In this document: piece by piece, positions 55,608 to 64,000 of the stretch | How the letters are laid out: every line of letters begins with the position of its first letter | Numbering within the stretch: the first letter of the stretch is position 1 | Origin: Methanomicrobiaceae archaeon | Lineage (GTDB): Archaea > Halobacteriota > Methanomicrobia > Methanomicrobiales > Methanomicrobiaceae | Reading direction: 5' to 3' | NCBI GenBank assembly: GCA_016937345.1 | Contig: JAFGWE010000032.1 | Location: 1-64,000, forward strand | Length of the DNA: 64,000 nucleotides | Notes under the pieces: model-generated | The model's database searches: none | Told to the model about the DNA's origin: nothing | The model's input: the letters and a program-made list of their open reading frames with translations, nothing else | Position numbers and translations under genes: made by a program

Positions 55608-56864
55608 TTAAATACTGTCACGAACAATCTTTATTGCACATAGATCGCCGCACATTGAGCATGTTTCAAGATCGCCGTCACGTTCGTGTATTTTTTTTGC
55701 ATGTTCGCCATACATTGCGATTGAAAACTGCTGCTCCCAGTCGAGATCGCGTCTTGCTTCAGCCATCGCTGCCTCACCTGTTTCAAACCACTTATCGTCC
55801 ATTCTTTCAGTGTCGCCTACATGTGCCGCAAGTTTTGCAACCCTTGTTCCTTCTCTTATGTCATCGATATCCGGAAGTGCAAGATGTTCGGAAGGTGATA
55901 CCATGCATAAGAAGTCTGCACCGTTAAGTGCGGCAATTGCTCCTCCTATTGCGCCTGACACATGGTCGTATCCGGGGATGATGTCGGTTACAAGCGGGCC
56001 AAGGAGGTATAAAGGTGCATATCCCGAAACTTCTTTTATCATCCTTACGTTGTATGCAATCTGGTTAACAGGAATATGACCCGGACCTTCGATCATCCTC
56101 ATAACTCCTGCATTGAGTGATCTCTGCGCCAGTTCACCAAGATTTAAATATTCAACACTCTTCGCCCTTTTGGCTGCATCAACCATTGCACCGGGGCGCA
56201 TACCGTCACCTAAGGATATTGTCACGTCATCTTCGGCAAGAATCTCCAAAAGGTAGTCAAACTCTTTGTAAAGCGGATTCTCCTCACCGGTTGATGCCAT
56301 CATTGCGGTATGAAACGCTCCGCCGCGTGATACGACACCCATTACCCTTGGGTCAGCCCTTAATGCCTTTAATGTCTCAAGGTTGACTCCGCAGTGGAGA
56401 GTCAGGAAATCAACACCCTGTCTGCAGTGATCGCGAATTACATTAAAAAGGAGATCTGCGTCAATATCAAGGGCGCTTCCCGCACGGCGGACCGCCTCAT
56501 ATATCGGGACTGTGCCGACTGTGGTGTCAAGTTTTAATATATCCCTTCTTATTGCCTCAAGATCTCCTCCTGTTGAGAGGTCCATTATGGCATCTGCGCC
56601 TTCATCCAGTGCACACTGCGCCTTTTTTATCTCAAGGGCAGGGTCGCATCTTGCGCCTGATGTCCCTATGTTTACGTTGACCTTGACGCTGCACCCTTCA
56701 CCGATAGCAGAAAGCTTATGCTCACGCCTTTTATTGGCGCAGATAACTGCCCTTCCTGCTGCTATCGCACGTGAAAGCTTTTCGCTGTCGATTTTTTCTC
56801 TTTTAGCTGCGGAAATTACATTCTCAGGAACGCCTGATTTGCACTCCCTGATGAGAGTCTGCAT
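55608..56864 (-). CDS. thiC: Phosphomethylpyrimidine synthase ThiC
   Basis: A 418-residue radical SAM enzyme that turns aminoimidazole ribotide into the pyrimidine part of thiamine. It shows VNVNIGTSGARCD, the substrate-binding RGGAFHTAMM and SLGDGMRPGAM, NEGPGHIP-like MIEGPGHIPVN, and the non-canonical C-terminal cluster CSMCGDLC (CX2CX4C). The length fits the shorter archaeal form lacking the bacterial N-terminal domain. Only 39 bases separate it from a divergent gene, leaving no room for a thiamine riboswitch. Confidence 0.96.
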   Translation of the reverse strand: MQTLIRECKSGVPENVISAAKREKIDSEKLSRAIAAGRAVICANKRREHKLSAIGEGCSVKVNVNIGTSGARCDPALEIKKAQCALDEGADAIMDLSTGGDLEAIRRDILKLDTTVGTVPIYEAVRRAGSALDIDADLLFNVIRDHCRQGVDFLTLHCGVNLETLKALRADPRVMGVVSRGGAFHTAMMASTGEENPLYKEFDYLLEILAEDDVTISLGDGMRPGAMVDAAKRAKSVEYLNLGELAQRSLNAGVMRMIEGPGHIPVNQIAYNVRMIKEVSGYAPLYLLGPLVTDIIPGYDHVSGAIGGAIAALNGADFLCMVSPSEHLALPDIDDIREGTRVAKLAAHVGDTERMDDKWFETGEAAMAEARRDLDWEQQFSIAMYGEHAKKIHERDGDLETCSMCGDLCAIKIVRDSI

Positions 56865-56903
56865 GGATATAAATTTGTACCTGTTAACTAAAAACTACTA
56901 CCA

Positions 56904-57506
56904 ATGTCAGTTGAGTGGATAAGGGGAGTTGGGTATTATGCAAACTCCTATGTTTCTGATGGAATTCTTGTCGATGCCGGTGTTTATCCGATGTCTTTTG
57001 AAAAATTTAAGGACGATATCAAAACGATTGTGGTTACCCACTGCCACTATGATCATATCGCACACTTAAAGGAGGCGGCGCATATGTGCGGTGCGAAGAT
57101 CTGCATACACGAAGCTGATGCAAAGGGGCTTTTGGATGATTCACAGAGTCTTTCAGTTATGTTTTCTGAGAGAAGTCCGGGGATTTCTCCTGACAGGATA
57201 TTAAAAGAGGGGGATATGGTTGGGAATTATGAGGTAATTCACACGCCCGGACATACTCCCGGATGTATCTGTCTTTATGACAGGGAAAATAAAAATCTGA
57301 TCTCGGGAGACACGGTATTTACAGACGGAGGATTTGGAAGGTTTGACTTTCCCGGAGGAAGCATCACCGATTTACATGCATCCATAAAACGCCTTGACGC
57401 TCTGGATGTTACAGGTCTATATCCTGGTCATGGTGTTCCTGTAAATTGCAATGGAAGCAGTCATATCAGGGCTGCTCTCAGGTCACTTGAGATGTTATAT
57501 CTGTAA
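56904..57506 (+). CDS. Metallo-beta-lactamase fold hydrolase (glyoxalase II-like)
   Basis: A 200-residue MBL-fold hydrolase. The dinuclear metal site is clear: THCHYDH (HxHxDH), HTPGHTPGC, SGDTVFT with the bridging Asp and the final LYPGHGVP. The form is that of hydroxyacylglutathione hydrolase-like proteins, which cleave thioesters, though methanogens lack glutathione, so the substrate is likely different. It is divergent from thiC with a gap of 39 bases. Confidence 0.88.
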   Translation: MSVEWIRGVGYYANSYVSDGILVDAGVYPMSFEKFKDDIKTIVVTHCHYDHIAHLKEAAHMCGAKICIHEADAKGLLDDSQSLSVMFSERSPGISPDRILKEGDMVGNYEVIHTPGHTPGCICLYDRENKNLISGDTVFTDGGFGRFDFPGGSITDLHASIKRLDALDVTGLYPGHGVPVNCNGSSHIRAALRSLEMLYL

Positions 57507-57620
57507 CTTCTCAAACGTACAGACTTTATGATGCCGGTTTATCAACCAATCTTCTGCCATCCTGAAATCAACACCAAAACCTGTGGAAAATTAATTTAAT
57601 TATTTGAGGAGATTTGAATT

Positions 57621-58049
57621 GTGGCAAATCCCGGAATCTATTATCTGGTTCTTCAGAATTTCGAGGCCGAAGTCATTGTCGGAGCACTTGGAAGAATCTG
57701 TTTTAAAGAGGGTTTTTACATATATACAGGTTCGGCCCTTGGCAGTGGGGGGCTTTTAAGAGTAAAAAGGCATTTTTCTCTTGCGGAAAAAAAGAATAAA
57801 AAACCCCGCTGGCATATTGACTATCTGCTTTTATCAGATAGATTTTCACTTTTATATGCCGTTTTTGCAGAAACAAACGAAAGGCTGGAATGCATGGCTG
57901 CCAAAAAAACCGGCGGGGAATCAATAAAAGGGTTTGGATGCAGCGACTGTTTATGCAGTTCACATCTTTTCTTCAGGGATTATGATCCCTATGATGAGCT
58001 TTGCAGTGTTTTTCTATCTTTAGGGTTGAATCCTCAGCGAATGGACTGA
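57621..58049 (+). CDS. DUF123 (GIY-YIG-like, COG1833) protein
   Basis: A 142-residue protein of the DUF123 family, a GIY-YIG-related fold that is sometimes fused to endonuclease III. It has GIYYLVLQNF and the FKEGFYIYTGSALG segment in place of GIY...YIG, with RWHIDYLLL later, and Cys residues in GCSDCLCSSH at the C-terminus. Nuclease activity is uncertain. The GTG start is supported by GAGGAGA about ten bases upstream. Monocistronic. Confidence 0.85.
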   Translation: MANPGIYYLVLQNFEAEVIVGALGRICFKEGFYIYTGSALGSGGLLRVKRHFSLAEKKNKKPRWHIDYLLLSDRFSLLYAVFAETNERLECMAAKKTGGESIKGFGCSDCLCSSHLFFRDYDPYDELCSVFLSLGLNPQRMD

Positions 58050-58240
58050 GTTATTTAATGCCTGAAAAATAAAAATCATTGAATTTCAGATTGTTCTTCT
58101 CTTTTTTTTGTTAAATGTTAATTCAGTCATTTTTTATTCTCATATCTCTTCTTTTCAGCATTTTTTTGATAACCCTGAAATTATTTTTAATTCCGTCATC
58201 ATGCCAAGTATTTTTTAAGATAAAGCCGAGAATAAAAAGT

Positions 58241-58813
58241 ATGAAAGTTCTTGGCATTTCCGGAAGTATGAGAAAGAACGGCAATACTGCGATTCTTGTA
58301 AAGAAAATTGTCGAATACATTAAGGAAGAAGGCTGTTCTGAATTTGAAACTGAATATCTCTCTCTTTCAGGCTTAAAGATAGGTGCCTGCCTGGGATGTG
58401 AAAAGTGCAAGGAGACCAAATGGTGTGTGCAGAAGGATGACTGGAATAAGGTTGCTGAAAAGATTGTTGAATGTGATGTCCTGATAATAGGTTCGCCCAC
58501 CTATTTCTACGATGTAAACGGTCATACAAAAAATCTTATTGACAGGACTTATTCTCTTTACCATGACAGAAAACTTGCCGGCAAAAACGCGGTTGTGATC
58601 TCGGTATGTGCAGACCGCGGTTGTGAGAGGACACTTTCAACTCTTGAGGGCTTTGTAAATACTCATGGCTTCTCTTCTCTCGGGTTTATCTCAGGAAGAG
58701 GATTTAAAGAGGGTGACATATTAAGAGACACTCATGCAATTGCAAAATGCGAAGATATTGGTGAGAAGGTTTTAAAGCTTGTGAGCAATACACACAGAGG
58801 CACCCGCAAATAA
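58241..58813 (+). CDS. Flavodoxin family protein / iron-sulfur flavoprotein-like NAD(P)H-FMN reductase
   Basis: A 190-residue FMN-binding protein, paralogue of the one at 17,997-18,578. The phosphate loop is ISGSMRKNGNTA, the flavin-ring region is GSPTYFYDVN, and the cysteines CLGCEKCKETKWCV have the Isf-type spacing for a 4Fe-4S cluster. The ATG at 58,241 is preferred: the frame upstream would add a hydrophobic, non-conserved extension. Probably reduces small acceptors or oxygen species; partner is not visible. Confidence 0.87.
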   Translation: MKVLGISGSMRKNGNTAILVKKIVEYIKEEGCSEFETEYLSLSGLKIGACLGCEKCKETKWCVQKDDWNKVAEKIVECDVLIIGSPTYFYDVNGHTKNLIDRTYSLYHDRKLAGKNAVVISVCADRGCERTLSTLEGFVNTHGFSSLGFISGRGFKEGDILRDTHAIAKCEDIGEKVLKLVSNTHRGTRK

Positions 58814-58820
58814 TTATGAG

Positions 58821-58842
58821 AGGTTTTTCCCTTTTTTTAGCT
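58821..58842 (+). terminator. T-rich terminator after the flavodoxin gene
   Basis: TTTTTCCCTTTTTTT follows the stop codon by about ten bases; an ordinary archaeal oligo-T termination signal. Confidence 0.35.
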
Positions 58843-58973
58843 ATTACAATATTTTTAAGCTCTAAAAAGAATTCCAGTAAATTTTTTTATTTTTTATTAT
58901 TGCAACTTAAATAATACTTTATTATGAGAGAAGCTATCTATTTAATCTTTTAACTATTAATTACAATTGTAGA

Positions 58974-58982
58974 TTTATATAG
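58974..58982 (+). promoter_or_regulatory. TATA box of the large TPR gene
   Basis: TTTATATAG lies about 50 bases before the start of the TPR gene in a strongly AT-rich stretch of over 200 bases that holds nothing else recognisable. Confidence 0.45.
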
Positions 58983-59029
58983 ATAATAATTCTAAACAAT
59001 TTAAAACCGTTACGGGATCCGGTGAATTT

Positions 59030-62000
59030 ATGGCAGATATATGTGTTAAAAGATATTTTGAGGTACAGAACGGATACCTTATTCCTGCCGAATTCTCAAT
59101 ATCTTTTGATTCCGTTAAAGAGGACGAGATAAAAAATTTTTTAGGTAAAAACAAAGCCCTGAATGTAAGTGCCAAAAACGGGGTTTTGGATGTAAAAATT
59201 CCTGAAGACCCTGCACTTATTCATACTGTTGAAAATGAGATTGAGAAGATTCTCAAATGGGTTGAAAATATTGACGGGAACGATAAAATATCCGATAAAT
59301 CAAAAGCATCAGAAACCCGGGAAGATGCCCCGGTCTTTGATGATGAAATAATCCCGGAAGAAGATTTACCTGAGATTACGCTTTCTTTGTCTTCAGGTGA
59401 TGATGCCGGGACAGAGCCGCCGGCCCCTAAAAAAATTCCTTCCTTCTCACAATTTGCTTCTGAATGTGCTGCTTTTTTTGAACCAGAATCAAAACCGGAA
59501 GAAAAGGATGATGAGACTATCCTCCTTTCAGACATCTCTTCTGATAAATCAGTGAAGAATGCTGCAACAGATAAGGAATCCGGCACTCCGGATCTCTCCT
59601 CTCTTGATTCTTCAGTTGATGATGAATTATCCTCCTTCGGTGATGATCTTGATTCTCTGGACTCTGAGGATTTGATCTCTGATGAACCTCTCATTCCAGA
59701 TCTTTCTTCCCTTGATTCATCCCTTGATGATGAATTAACTCCTTTTGGTGAGGATTTCGATCTTTCCGTTTCCGATGAGTCTGTTGTTCCTGATTTGTCC
59801 TCCCTTGATTCATCTTTGGATGATGAATTATCTCCATTTGGTGAAGATTTAGATCTTTCGGGTTCCGATGATTTGATTTCCGATGAGTCAGTTGTTCCTG
59901 ATTTATCCTCCCTTGATTCATCCGTGGATGATGAATTAACTCCTTTTGGTGAAGATTTCGATCTTTCCGTTTCCGATGATTTGATTTCTGATGAGTCAGT
60001 TGTTCCTGATTTATCCTCCCTTGATTCATCCGTGGATGATGAATTAACTCCATTTGGTGAAGATTTAGATCTTTCGGGTTCCGATGATTTGATTTCTGAT
60101 GAGTCAGTTGTTCCTGATTTATCCTCCCTTGACTTATCCGTGGATGATGAATTATCTCCATTTGGTGAGGATTTAGATCTTTCGGGTTCCGATGATTTAA
60201 TTTCCGATGAGTCTGTTTCTCCTGATTTATCCTCCCTTGACTTATCCGTGGATGATGAATTATCTCCATTTGGTGAGGATTTCGATCTTTTGGGTTCCGA
60301 TGATTTGATTTCCGATGAGTCTGTTGTTCCTGATTTATCCTCCCCTGATTCATCCCTGGATGATGAACTATCCGCCGTCGGTGAAGTTCCGGATGCTTTT
60401 GAATCCGAAGATTTCCTCTCTGAAGAATTCGAAATTCCTGATTTATCCTCTCTTGACTTATCCGTGGATGATGAACTATCACCCTTTGGTGAGGATTTCC
60501 CTGCCTTTGAACCTGAGGCTGAGTCAGGTTTATCCCAAAGAGCCGACGGGTCTGAATCCTTAGAAAATAAGGATCTAAAAAAGGATCTAAAAAAGGCCAA
60601 TTTTGCTGAAGATAAAACAATAAAAGAACCTTCTCCTGAAGATGAATCTGTTTTGCTTAAGAAAGCAGAGGAACTCTCCTCCGGCGGAGATTTCACCGGT
60701 GCTCTGGAGATAATAAATAAAATCCTTGAGAAAATTCCGGATGATAAAAAAGCGCTTTTTGAGAAGTTCAATATCCTCAAAAATCTTGAGAGAGCAGATG
60801 AGGCTTTGTTAACAATTGAGAAACTTATCGAAACTGACCCGAAGGATTTTCAGATATGGTATGAAAAGGCAATTTTGGATGAAAAACTTGGCAGAACAGA
60901 AGATGCACTTTCTGACTATAATCATCTTCTGGAGTTAAACGGCGAATTTGTAGAAGGGTGGGTCAGAAAAGCGATTCTTCTTGTGAAACTCAATCGCCAT
61001 TCTGATGCACTTGAATGTTATGAATGGCTTGTCAATAAAAAACCTGAAAATGCAGAACTCTGGTACTCCAAAGGTCTTGTTCAGAGGGTTACCGGCCAGC
61101 TGGAAGAAGCCCTTCATGCATTTGAGGTGTCCCTTGCGTTTTCGCCTGATGATATTGATGCAATGCATGGAAAAGCCGTTGTTCTTGCTGATTTGGGGAG
61201 GAAGGATGAGGCACTGGAGGAATATAATAATATAATCAGTGCTGGCTCCGATAATTACCAGGTATTTTCAGAAGTTGCCGCAATTCATAAAGATATGGGC
61301 AATTGTGATGAAGCAGTCCGGAATTATAAAATTGCTCTCTCATATAATCCCACAGACTTAATTTCCCTTCTTGGAAAGGCTGAATGTGAGATGATTTCAG
61401 GAAGAAAAGATGCGGCAATTGATGATTATAAAAAAGCGTCGAGAGCTGATCCGGAAAATATTGATGTGTGGATGTCTCTTGGAGGTCTTTATGAGGGTAA
61501 AAACCGGCCTGAAGATGCACTTTTTGCTTTTAATTCTGTTTTGGAGCTTGATCCGGATTCAGAAGAAGCCTTAAGGAAAAAGCTTGGCATTTTAATAAAA
61601 ATAGGCCGTTATGAGGAATCACTGCCTCTTTATGACACATTAATTACCCGGACCCCGGGAGATTCTGCACTTATCTCCGGCAAGGCCTCTGTTCTTGCAC
61701 AGTTAAAGCGTTTTGATGAGGCAGTCTCAACTTATCGCTCGGCGATAAAAATAGACCCTGATAATGCGGTAAATATTCTGGATCTTATAGCGGTTCTCTC
61801 TGATCTTGGTCATTATTCTGAAACAATTCCTTATTATGATATTTTGATTTCTCTTCTTCCTGATGAGCCTGATCTGTTAATGTCAAAGGGCATGGCACAT
61901 TATAATTCAAAACAGTATGATGCAGCAGTCTCTGTTTTTAAAAGACTGTCTGCAATAAGGCCGGATGATCCTGATGTTCTCTTAAAAACAGGTCTTTCAC

Positions 62001-62554
62001 TGATAAAAACCGGAAAATCCGAAGAAGCATTCAAATGCTACCGCAGGACGATGGAGATAGACCCTGATTACGGTAACGAATGGCTCAAAAACGGAGTTGA
62101 CGCAACCAGTTTCATTGAATTAAAATCTCCTGCACCTGTTTTAAATGGAACTTACAGGGAATTTAAGGAGAAGATCTACAAAAAACCGGCGGAAAAAATT
62201 GTAAAAGAACCTGAGGCGCCATCATACACTGACGATGATTTTATAAGACCTGAAAAGAAAACTCCGCAAAAAAGACCAACAGATGATCAGCTTTATGATC
62301 CTGAATATCTCTACCAGAAAGGAATGTCACTGGCAAAGCACGGGTATTATGATGCCTCAATAAAATGCTTTGAAAGGGCTTTTTCTCTCAGTCCTGACAA
62401 TGCTTTGTATATTTTCTCTCAGGGTGTTGTATATGGAAAGATCAAAAATTATGAGGCTGCAATAAACTGCTTTGATAAAGTCCTTGATATTGAACCCGGT
62501 CATGAAGGCGCAATAAAGGGGAAAAAGATGGCATTAAAAGGTCTTTATGGTTAA
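59030..62554 (+). CDS. Giant TPR protein with nine acidic tandem repeats
   Basis: An 1174-residue cytoplasmic protein in three parts. Residues 1-90 form a small unrecognised domain (VKRYFEVQNGYLIPAEFSIS). Residues about 187-501 are nine tandem copies of a 36-residue unit, rich in Asp, Glu and Ser, of the form PDLSSLDSSVDDELTPFGED plus a Ser-Asp spacer. Residues about 540-1174 hold around sixteen TPR motifs (for example ALFEKFNILKNLERADEALL), interrupted by a basic linker near 1045-1090 and closed by two more TPRs. It likely scaffolds protein complexes. No signal peptide or membrane helix is present. Confidence 0.85.
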   Translation: MADICVKRYFEVQNGYLIPAEFSISFDSVKEDEIKNFLGKNKALNVSAKNGVLDVKIPEDPALIHTVENEIEKILKWVENIDGNDKISDKSKASETREDAPVFDDEIIPEEDLPEITLSLSSGDDAGTEPPAPKKIPSFSQFASECAAFFEPESKPEEKDDETILLSDISSDKSVKNAATDKESGTPDLSSLDSSVDDELSSFGDDLDSLDSEDLISDEPLIPDLSSLDSSLDDELTPFGEDFDLSVSDESVVPDLSSLDSSLDDELSPFGEDLDLSGSDDLISDESVVPDLSSLDSSVDDELTPFGEDFDLSVSDDLISDESVVPDLSSLDSSVDDELTPFGEDLDLSGSDDLISDESVVPDLSSLDLSVDDELSPFGEDLDLSGSDDLISDESVSPDLSSLDLSVDDELSPFGEDFDLLGSDDLISDESVVPDLSSPDSSLDDELSAVGEVPDAFESEDFLSEEFEIPDLSSLDLSVDDELSPFGEDFPAFEPEAESGLSQRADGSESLENKDLKKDLKKANFAEDKTIKEPSPEDESVLLKKAEELSSGGDFTGALEIINKILEKIPDDKKALFEKFNILKNLERADEALLTIEKLIETDPKDFQIWYEKAILDEKLGRTEDALSDYNHLLELNGEFVEGWVRKAILLVKLNRHSDALECYEWLVNKKPENAELWYSKGLVQRVTGQLEEALHAFEVSLAFSPDDIDAMHGKAVVLADLGRKDEALEEYNNIISAGSDNYQVFSEVAAIHKDMGNCDEAVRNYKIALSYNPTDLISLLGKAECEMISGRKDAAIDDYKKASRADPENIDVWMSLGGLYEGKNRPEDALFAFNSVLELDPDSEEALRKKLGILIKIGRYEESLPLYDTLITRTPGDSALISGKASVLAQLKRFDEAVSTYRSAIKIDPDNAVNILDLIAVLSDLGHYSETIPYYDILISLLPDEPDLLMSKGMAHYNSKQYDAAVSVFKRLSAIRPDDPDVLLKTGLSLIKTGKSEEAFKCYRRTMEIDPDYGNEWLKNGVDATSFIELKSPAPVLNGTYREFKEKIYKKPAEKIVKEPEAPSYTDDDFIRPEKKTPQKRPTDDQLYDPEYLYQKGMSLAKHGYYDASIKCFERAFSLSPDNALYIFSQGVVYGKIKNYEAAINCFDKVLDIEPGHEGAIKGKKMALKGLYG
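59588..60532 (+). repeat. Nine tandem 108-bp repeats encoding an acidic Ser/Asp module
   Basis: Nine copies begin with the PDLSS codons. The typical unit is 108 bases (36 codons); the second is shortened to about 31 codons, and the first, eighth and ninth are more diverged. Units 3 to 7 are nearly identical at the DNA level, indicating recent duplication or gene conversion. The array is in frame throughout and yields a highly negative segment. Confidence 0.9.
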
Positions 62555-62767
62555 AAAAATATTCATTATCAGATTATTATGACCTTTCTTTATTTTTAGA
62601 CTATGAATAATTTAAGTCAAATATTTTATTTACAGGTTTTTAAAAGGATAAACTGAAGCACGAAGAATTAACATAAAACAGGTTTATTCAGTATTCAATA
62701 TGAATTATTGTCTATCAAAAGGCCGATATGGGCAGATATTGTCGGTTAACCAAAAGGATGGTGAAAA

Positions 62768-64000
62768 TTAGAAATATGATGTCATTTCAAGACTCCATGT
62801 TTGAATACCATAATCATCCAAATCAATATTTAAGAAACATTTCCGGTCATCGAAAAATTGATCCGGCGACTCTTTTTTAATTTCAAATACTAAAATAGCC
62901 TCATAAGTTTCTTTTCTCTCAAGTTTTTTTTGTTTATATGGGACACCTGAATTCTGCAGATAACCTTTAAATGAGAGCGGATTATATTCTTCGCCTTTGT
63001 AGAAAAGTTTGAATTTGTCTATTGATGGAGTCGTAATCTTGTCAGTAGCCCCACCCCTGTAGCCCAGATGAGTAAAATCAACCGAGATTATTAGAAAATC
63101 CGTATTATATTCGGATTGGATCTCTATTATTTCAGTTGTCTCCAGATCTTTGTGAAGCAGACAATTTTGTATAGTCCGGGCTGTTACTCTTGCAGATATG
63201 TCATTTGCTCTTGTTTTGTCCTGGTAATGAAATGCATCAAATAGTGAATGTGCATTCAATAGCTGATAATCATCTGATTTGACAATATCCTCGGTTTCAA
63301 AAGTATGAATATTTATTTTATCCACAAGATCATTGAACGCTTCAAGATCTTTTCTGGCTTTAACTGATGCACTCTGTAGGGCCTCATTATCTGAAAGTGC
63401 GGCTGAATACCAGTAATCAGATGTAGCAAATGAGATATTATCAATAGTTTTCAAAAATATTTCTTTAATATCCAACATATTCTGTGAGACTTGTATTTTT
63501 TTTGTTTCAGACCTGGCAATGTATAAATGTTCATTCAGGTTGTTGGCTGTTTGTTTTATTTTCTGATAATCACCTTCATTATTGTATTTTTTAATGTTAT
63601 TCAGATCTTCTAATACCAAAAAATATTGTTCTGAAATATAGTCTGCCAGATAATTATCGTTTTTTGATATTACTAAAGAAGTATTTGAACTTTTAGAATC
63701 TGAGTTTATGCAGATTGCATCTTCAATATTTTCATAGAATATTATAGGATAACTGTCATTTAATTTAATTTCAGACCAGCAGCTGCTACTGATATAGGAT
63801 TCATTGTTTTTAAATAATGTTTTGTAATTCTCAGCATCGGCAGCATTTAGAGTTAGGCATATGATATCAGCATTTGTTAATTTATCAATGAATAAAACTG
63901 ATACAAAACCGACATCTTTGCTAAAATGACTATTATAAATCTGGTTTATCAGGTATGTTGCATATTTTTCATATGCCCAGATCGTATTGCCTGTCGGACC
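62768..64000 (-). CDS. 3' part of an unidentified protein, truncated by the window edge
   Basis: The minus strand is open without a stop from 62,768 to the right end of the window (about 410 codons), so the gene's 5' part lies outside. The visible protein begins GPTGNTIWAYEKYATYLINQ and reads as a single domain series: an alpha/beta part (VLFIDKLTNADIICLTLNAA), a long helical region (EQYFLVLEDLNNIKKYN), and a C-terminal beta-rich domain (FLIISVDFTHLGYRGGATDK; AILVFEIKKESPDQFF) like DUF4352-type immunoglobulin-like modules. No family can be named with confidence. An internal TTG (63,619) is not a convincing start, because protein-like sequence continues upstream. Confidence 0.7.
   Translation of the reverse strand, partial: GPTGNTIWAYEKYATYLINQIYNSHFSKDVGFVSVLFIDKLTNADIICLTLNAADAENYKTLFKNNESYISSSCWSEIKLNDSYPIIFYENIEDAICINSDSKSSNTSLVISKNDNYLADYISEQYFLVLEDLNNIKKYNNEGDYQKIKQTANNLNEHLYIARSETKKIQVSQNMLDIKEIFLKTIDNISFATSDYWYSAALSDNEALQSASVKARKDLEAFNDLVDKINIHTFETEDIVKSDDYQLLNAHSLFDAFHYQDKTRANDISARVTARTIQNCLLHKDLETTEIIEIQSEYNTDFLIISVDFTHLGYRGGATDKITTPSIDKFKLFYKGEEYNPLSFKGYLQNSGVPYKQKKLERKETYEAILVFEIKKESPDQFFDDRKCFLNIDLDDYGIQTWSLEMTSYF

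Noticed and set aside
56865-56903. Possible thiamine riboswitch before thiC
   Set aside because: Only 39 bases separate thiC from the divergent gene, too few for a TPP riboswitch, and no conserved core is seen.
58115-58240. N-terminal hydrophobic extension of the second flavodoxin
   Set aside because: The upstream stretch has no conserved sequence and the family's FMN loop starts just after the ATG at 58,241.
59221-60780. A 519-codon open frame antisense to the acidic repeats
   Set aside because: It follows from the repeated low-stop codon pattern of the Ser/Asp array; the composition (Ser/Lys-rich repeats) mirrors the sense strand, and the sense protein has real TPR domains.

Overview
The window looks like chromosomal DNA of a hydrogenotrophic methanogen, most likely of the order Methanomicrobiales. 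The main evidence is a coenzyme M biosynthesis operon of the cysteate type (cysteate synthase, fused sulfopyruvate decarboxylase, methanogenesis marker 16 protein). Supporting evidence is an archaeal-type riboflavin synthase, an FmdE homologue, many COG1361-type exported proteins, leaderless-looking promoters with TATA boxes, and the moderately AT-rich, short-spaced gene layout. No rRNA, tRNA, CRISPR array, insertion sequence or prophage was seen.

Layout. Bases 1-5,400: an AAA/DUF4143 ATPase, a decayed methyltransferase tail, a metal-ion ABC transporter operon led by an fmdE-like gene, and a methyltransferase. 5,400-10,280: a monooxygenase-fold membrane protein, an ABC-2-like exporter, serS and an acetyltransferase. 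10,390-16,605: an exported CARDB-like protein, a MacB-type permease and its ATPase, a transglutaminase lipoprotein, a GC-richer C45-family hydrolase, and a truncated second copy of the transglutaminase gene. 16,700-20,800: small metabolic and redox genes and pgk. 20,804-26,587: a tightly overlapping six-gene operon for coenzyme M with three P-loop or Fe-S proteins of unassigned role. 26,800-30,400: an orphan acidic protein, an XRE regulator, a CHASE4 histidine kinase with its receiver, and a small membrane protein. 30,450-39,840: a copper ATPase, an iron alcohol dehydrogenase, a PAS protein, DUF1805, an AcoX-like kinase, trpB2 and an orphan DNA methyltransferase. 39,987-41,268: a gerW/DUF2953 cluster. 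41,398-45,100: a second CARDB/MacB export module and a Yip1 protein. 45,188-48,642: a two-component cluster. 48,758-52,700: paired low-molecular-weight phosphatase/arsenate-reductase homologues, paired COG2426 membrane proteins and an aspartate-type aminotransferase. 52,737-58,813: ribH, ribC, a class V aminotransferase, purE, thiC, a metallo-hydrolase, a DUF123 protein and a flavodoxin. 59,030-64,000: a giant TPR protein with nine acidic tandem repeats, and the 3' part of an unidentified gene that runs off the window.

How the genes work together. Cysteate synthase makes L-cysteate. An aspartate-type aminotransferase, possibly the one near 52 kb, would give sulfopyruvate. ComDE decarboxylates this to sulfoacetaldehyde, and the marker 16 protein is the best candidate for the final thiolation to coenzyme M. 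The three upstream genes of that operon (ABC-type ATPase, CobW/HypB-like P-loop protein, Fe-S protein) are the most interesting unexplained proteins here: their strict co-transcription suggests a role in sulfur or Fe-S supply, or enzyme activation. Two signalling proteins about 10 kb apart share a C-terminal domain that resembles a histidine-kinase dimerisation helix without its histidine and without an ATPase domain. The window is otherwise mostly housekeeping and envelope biology.
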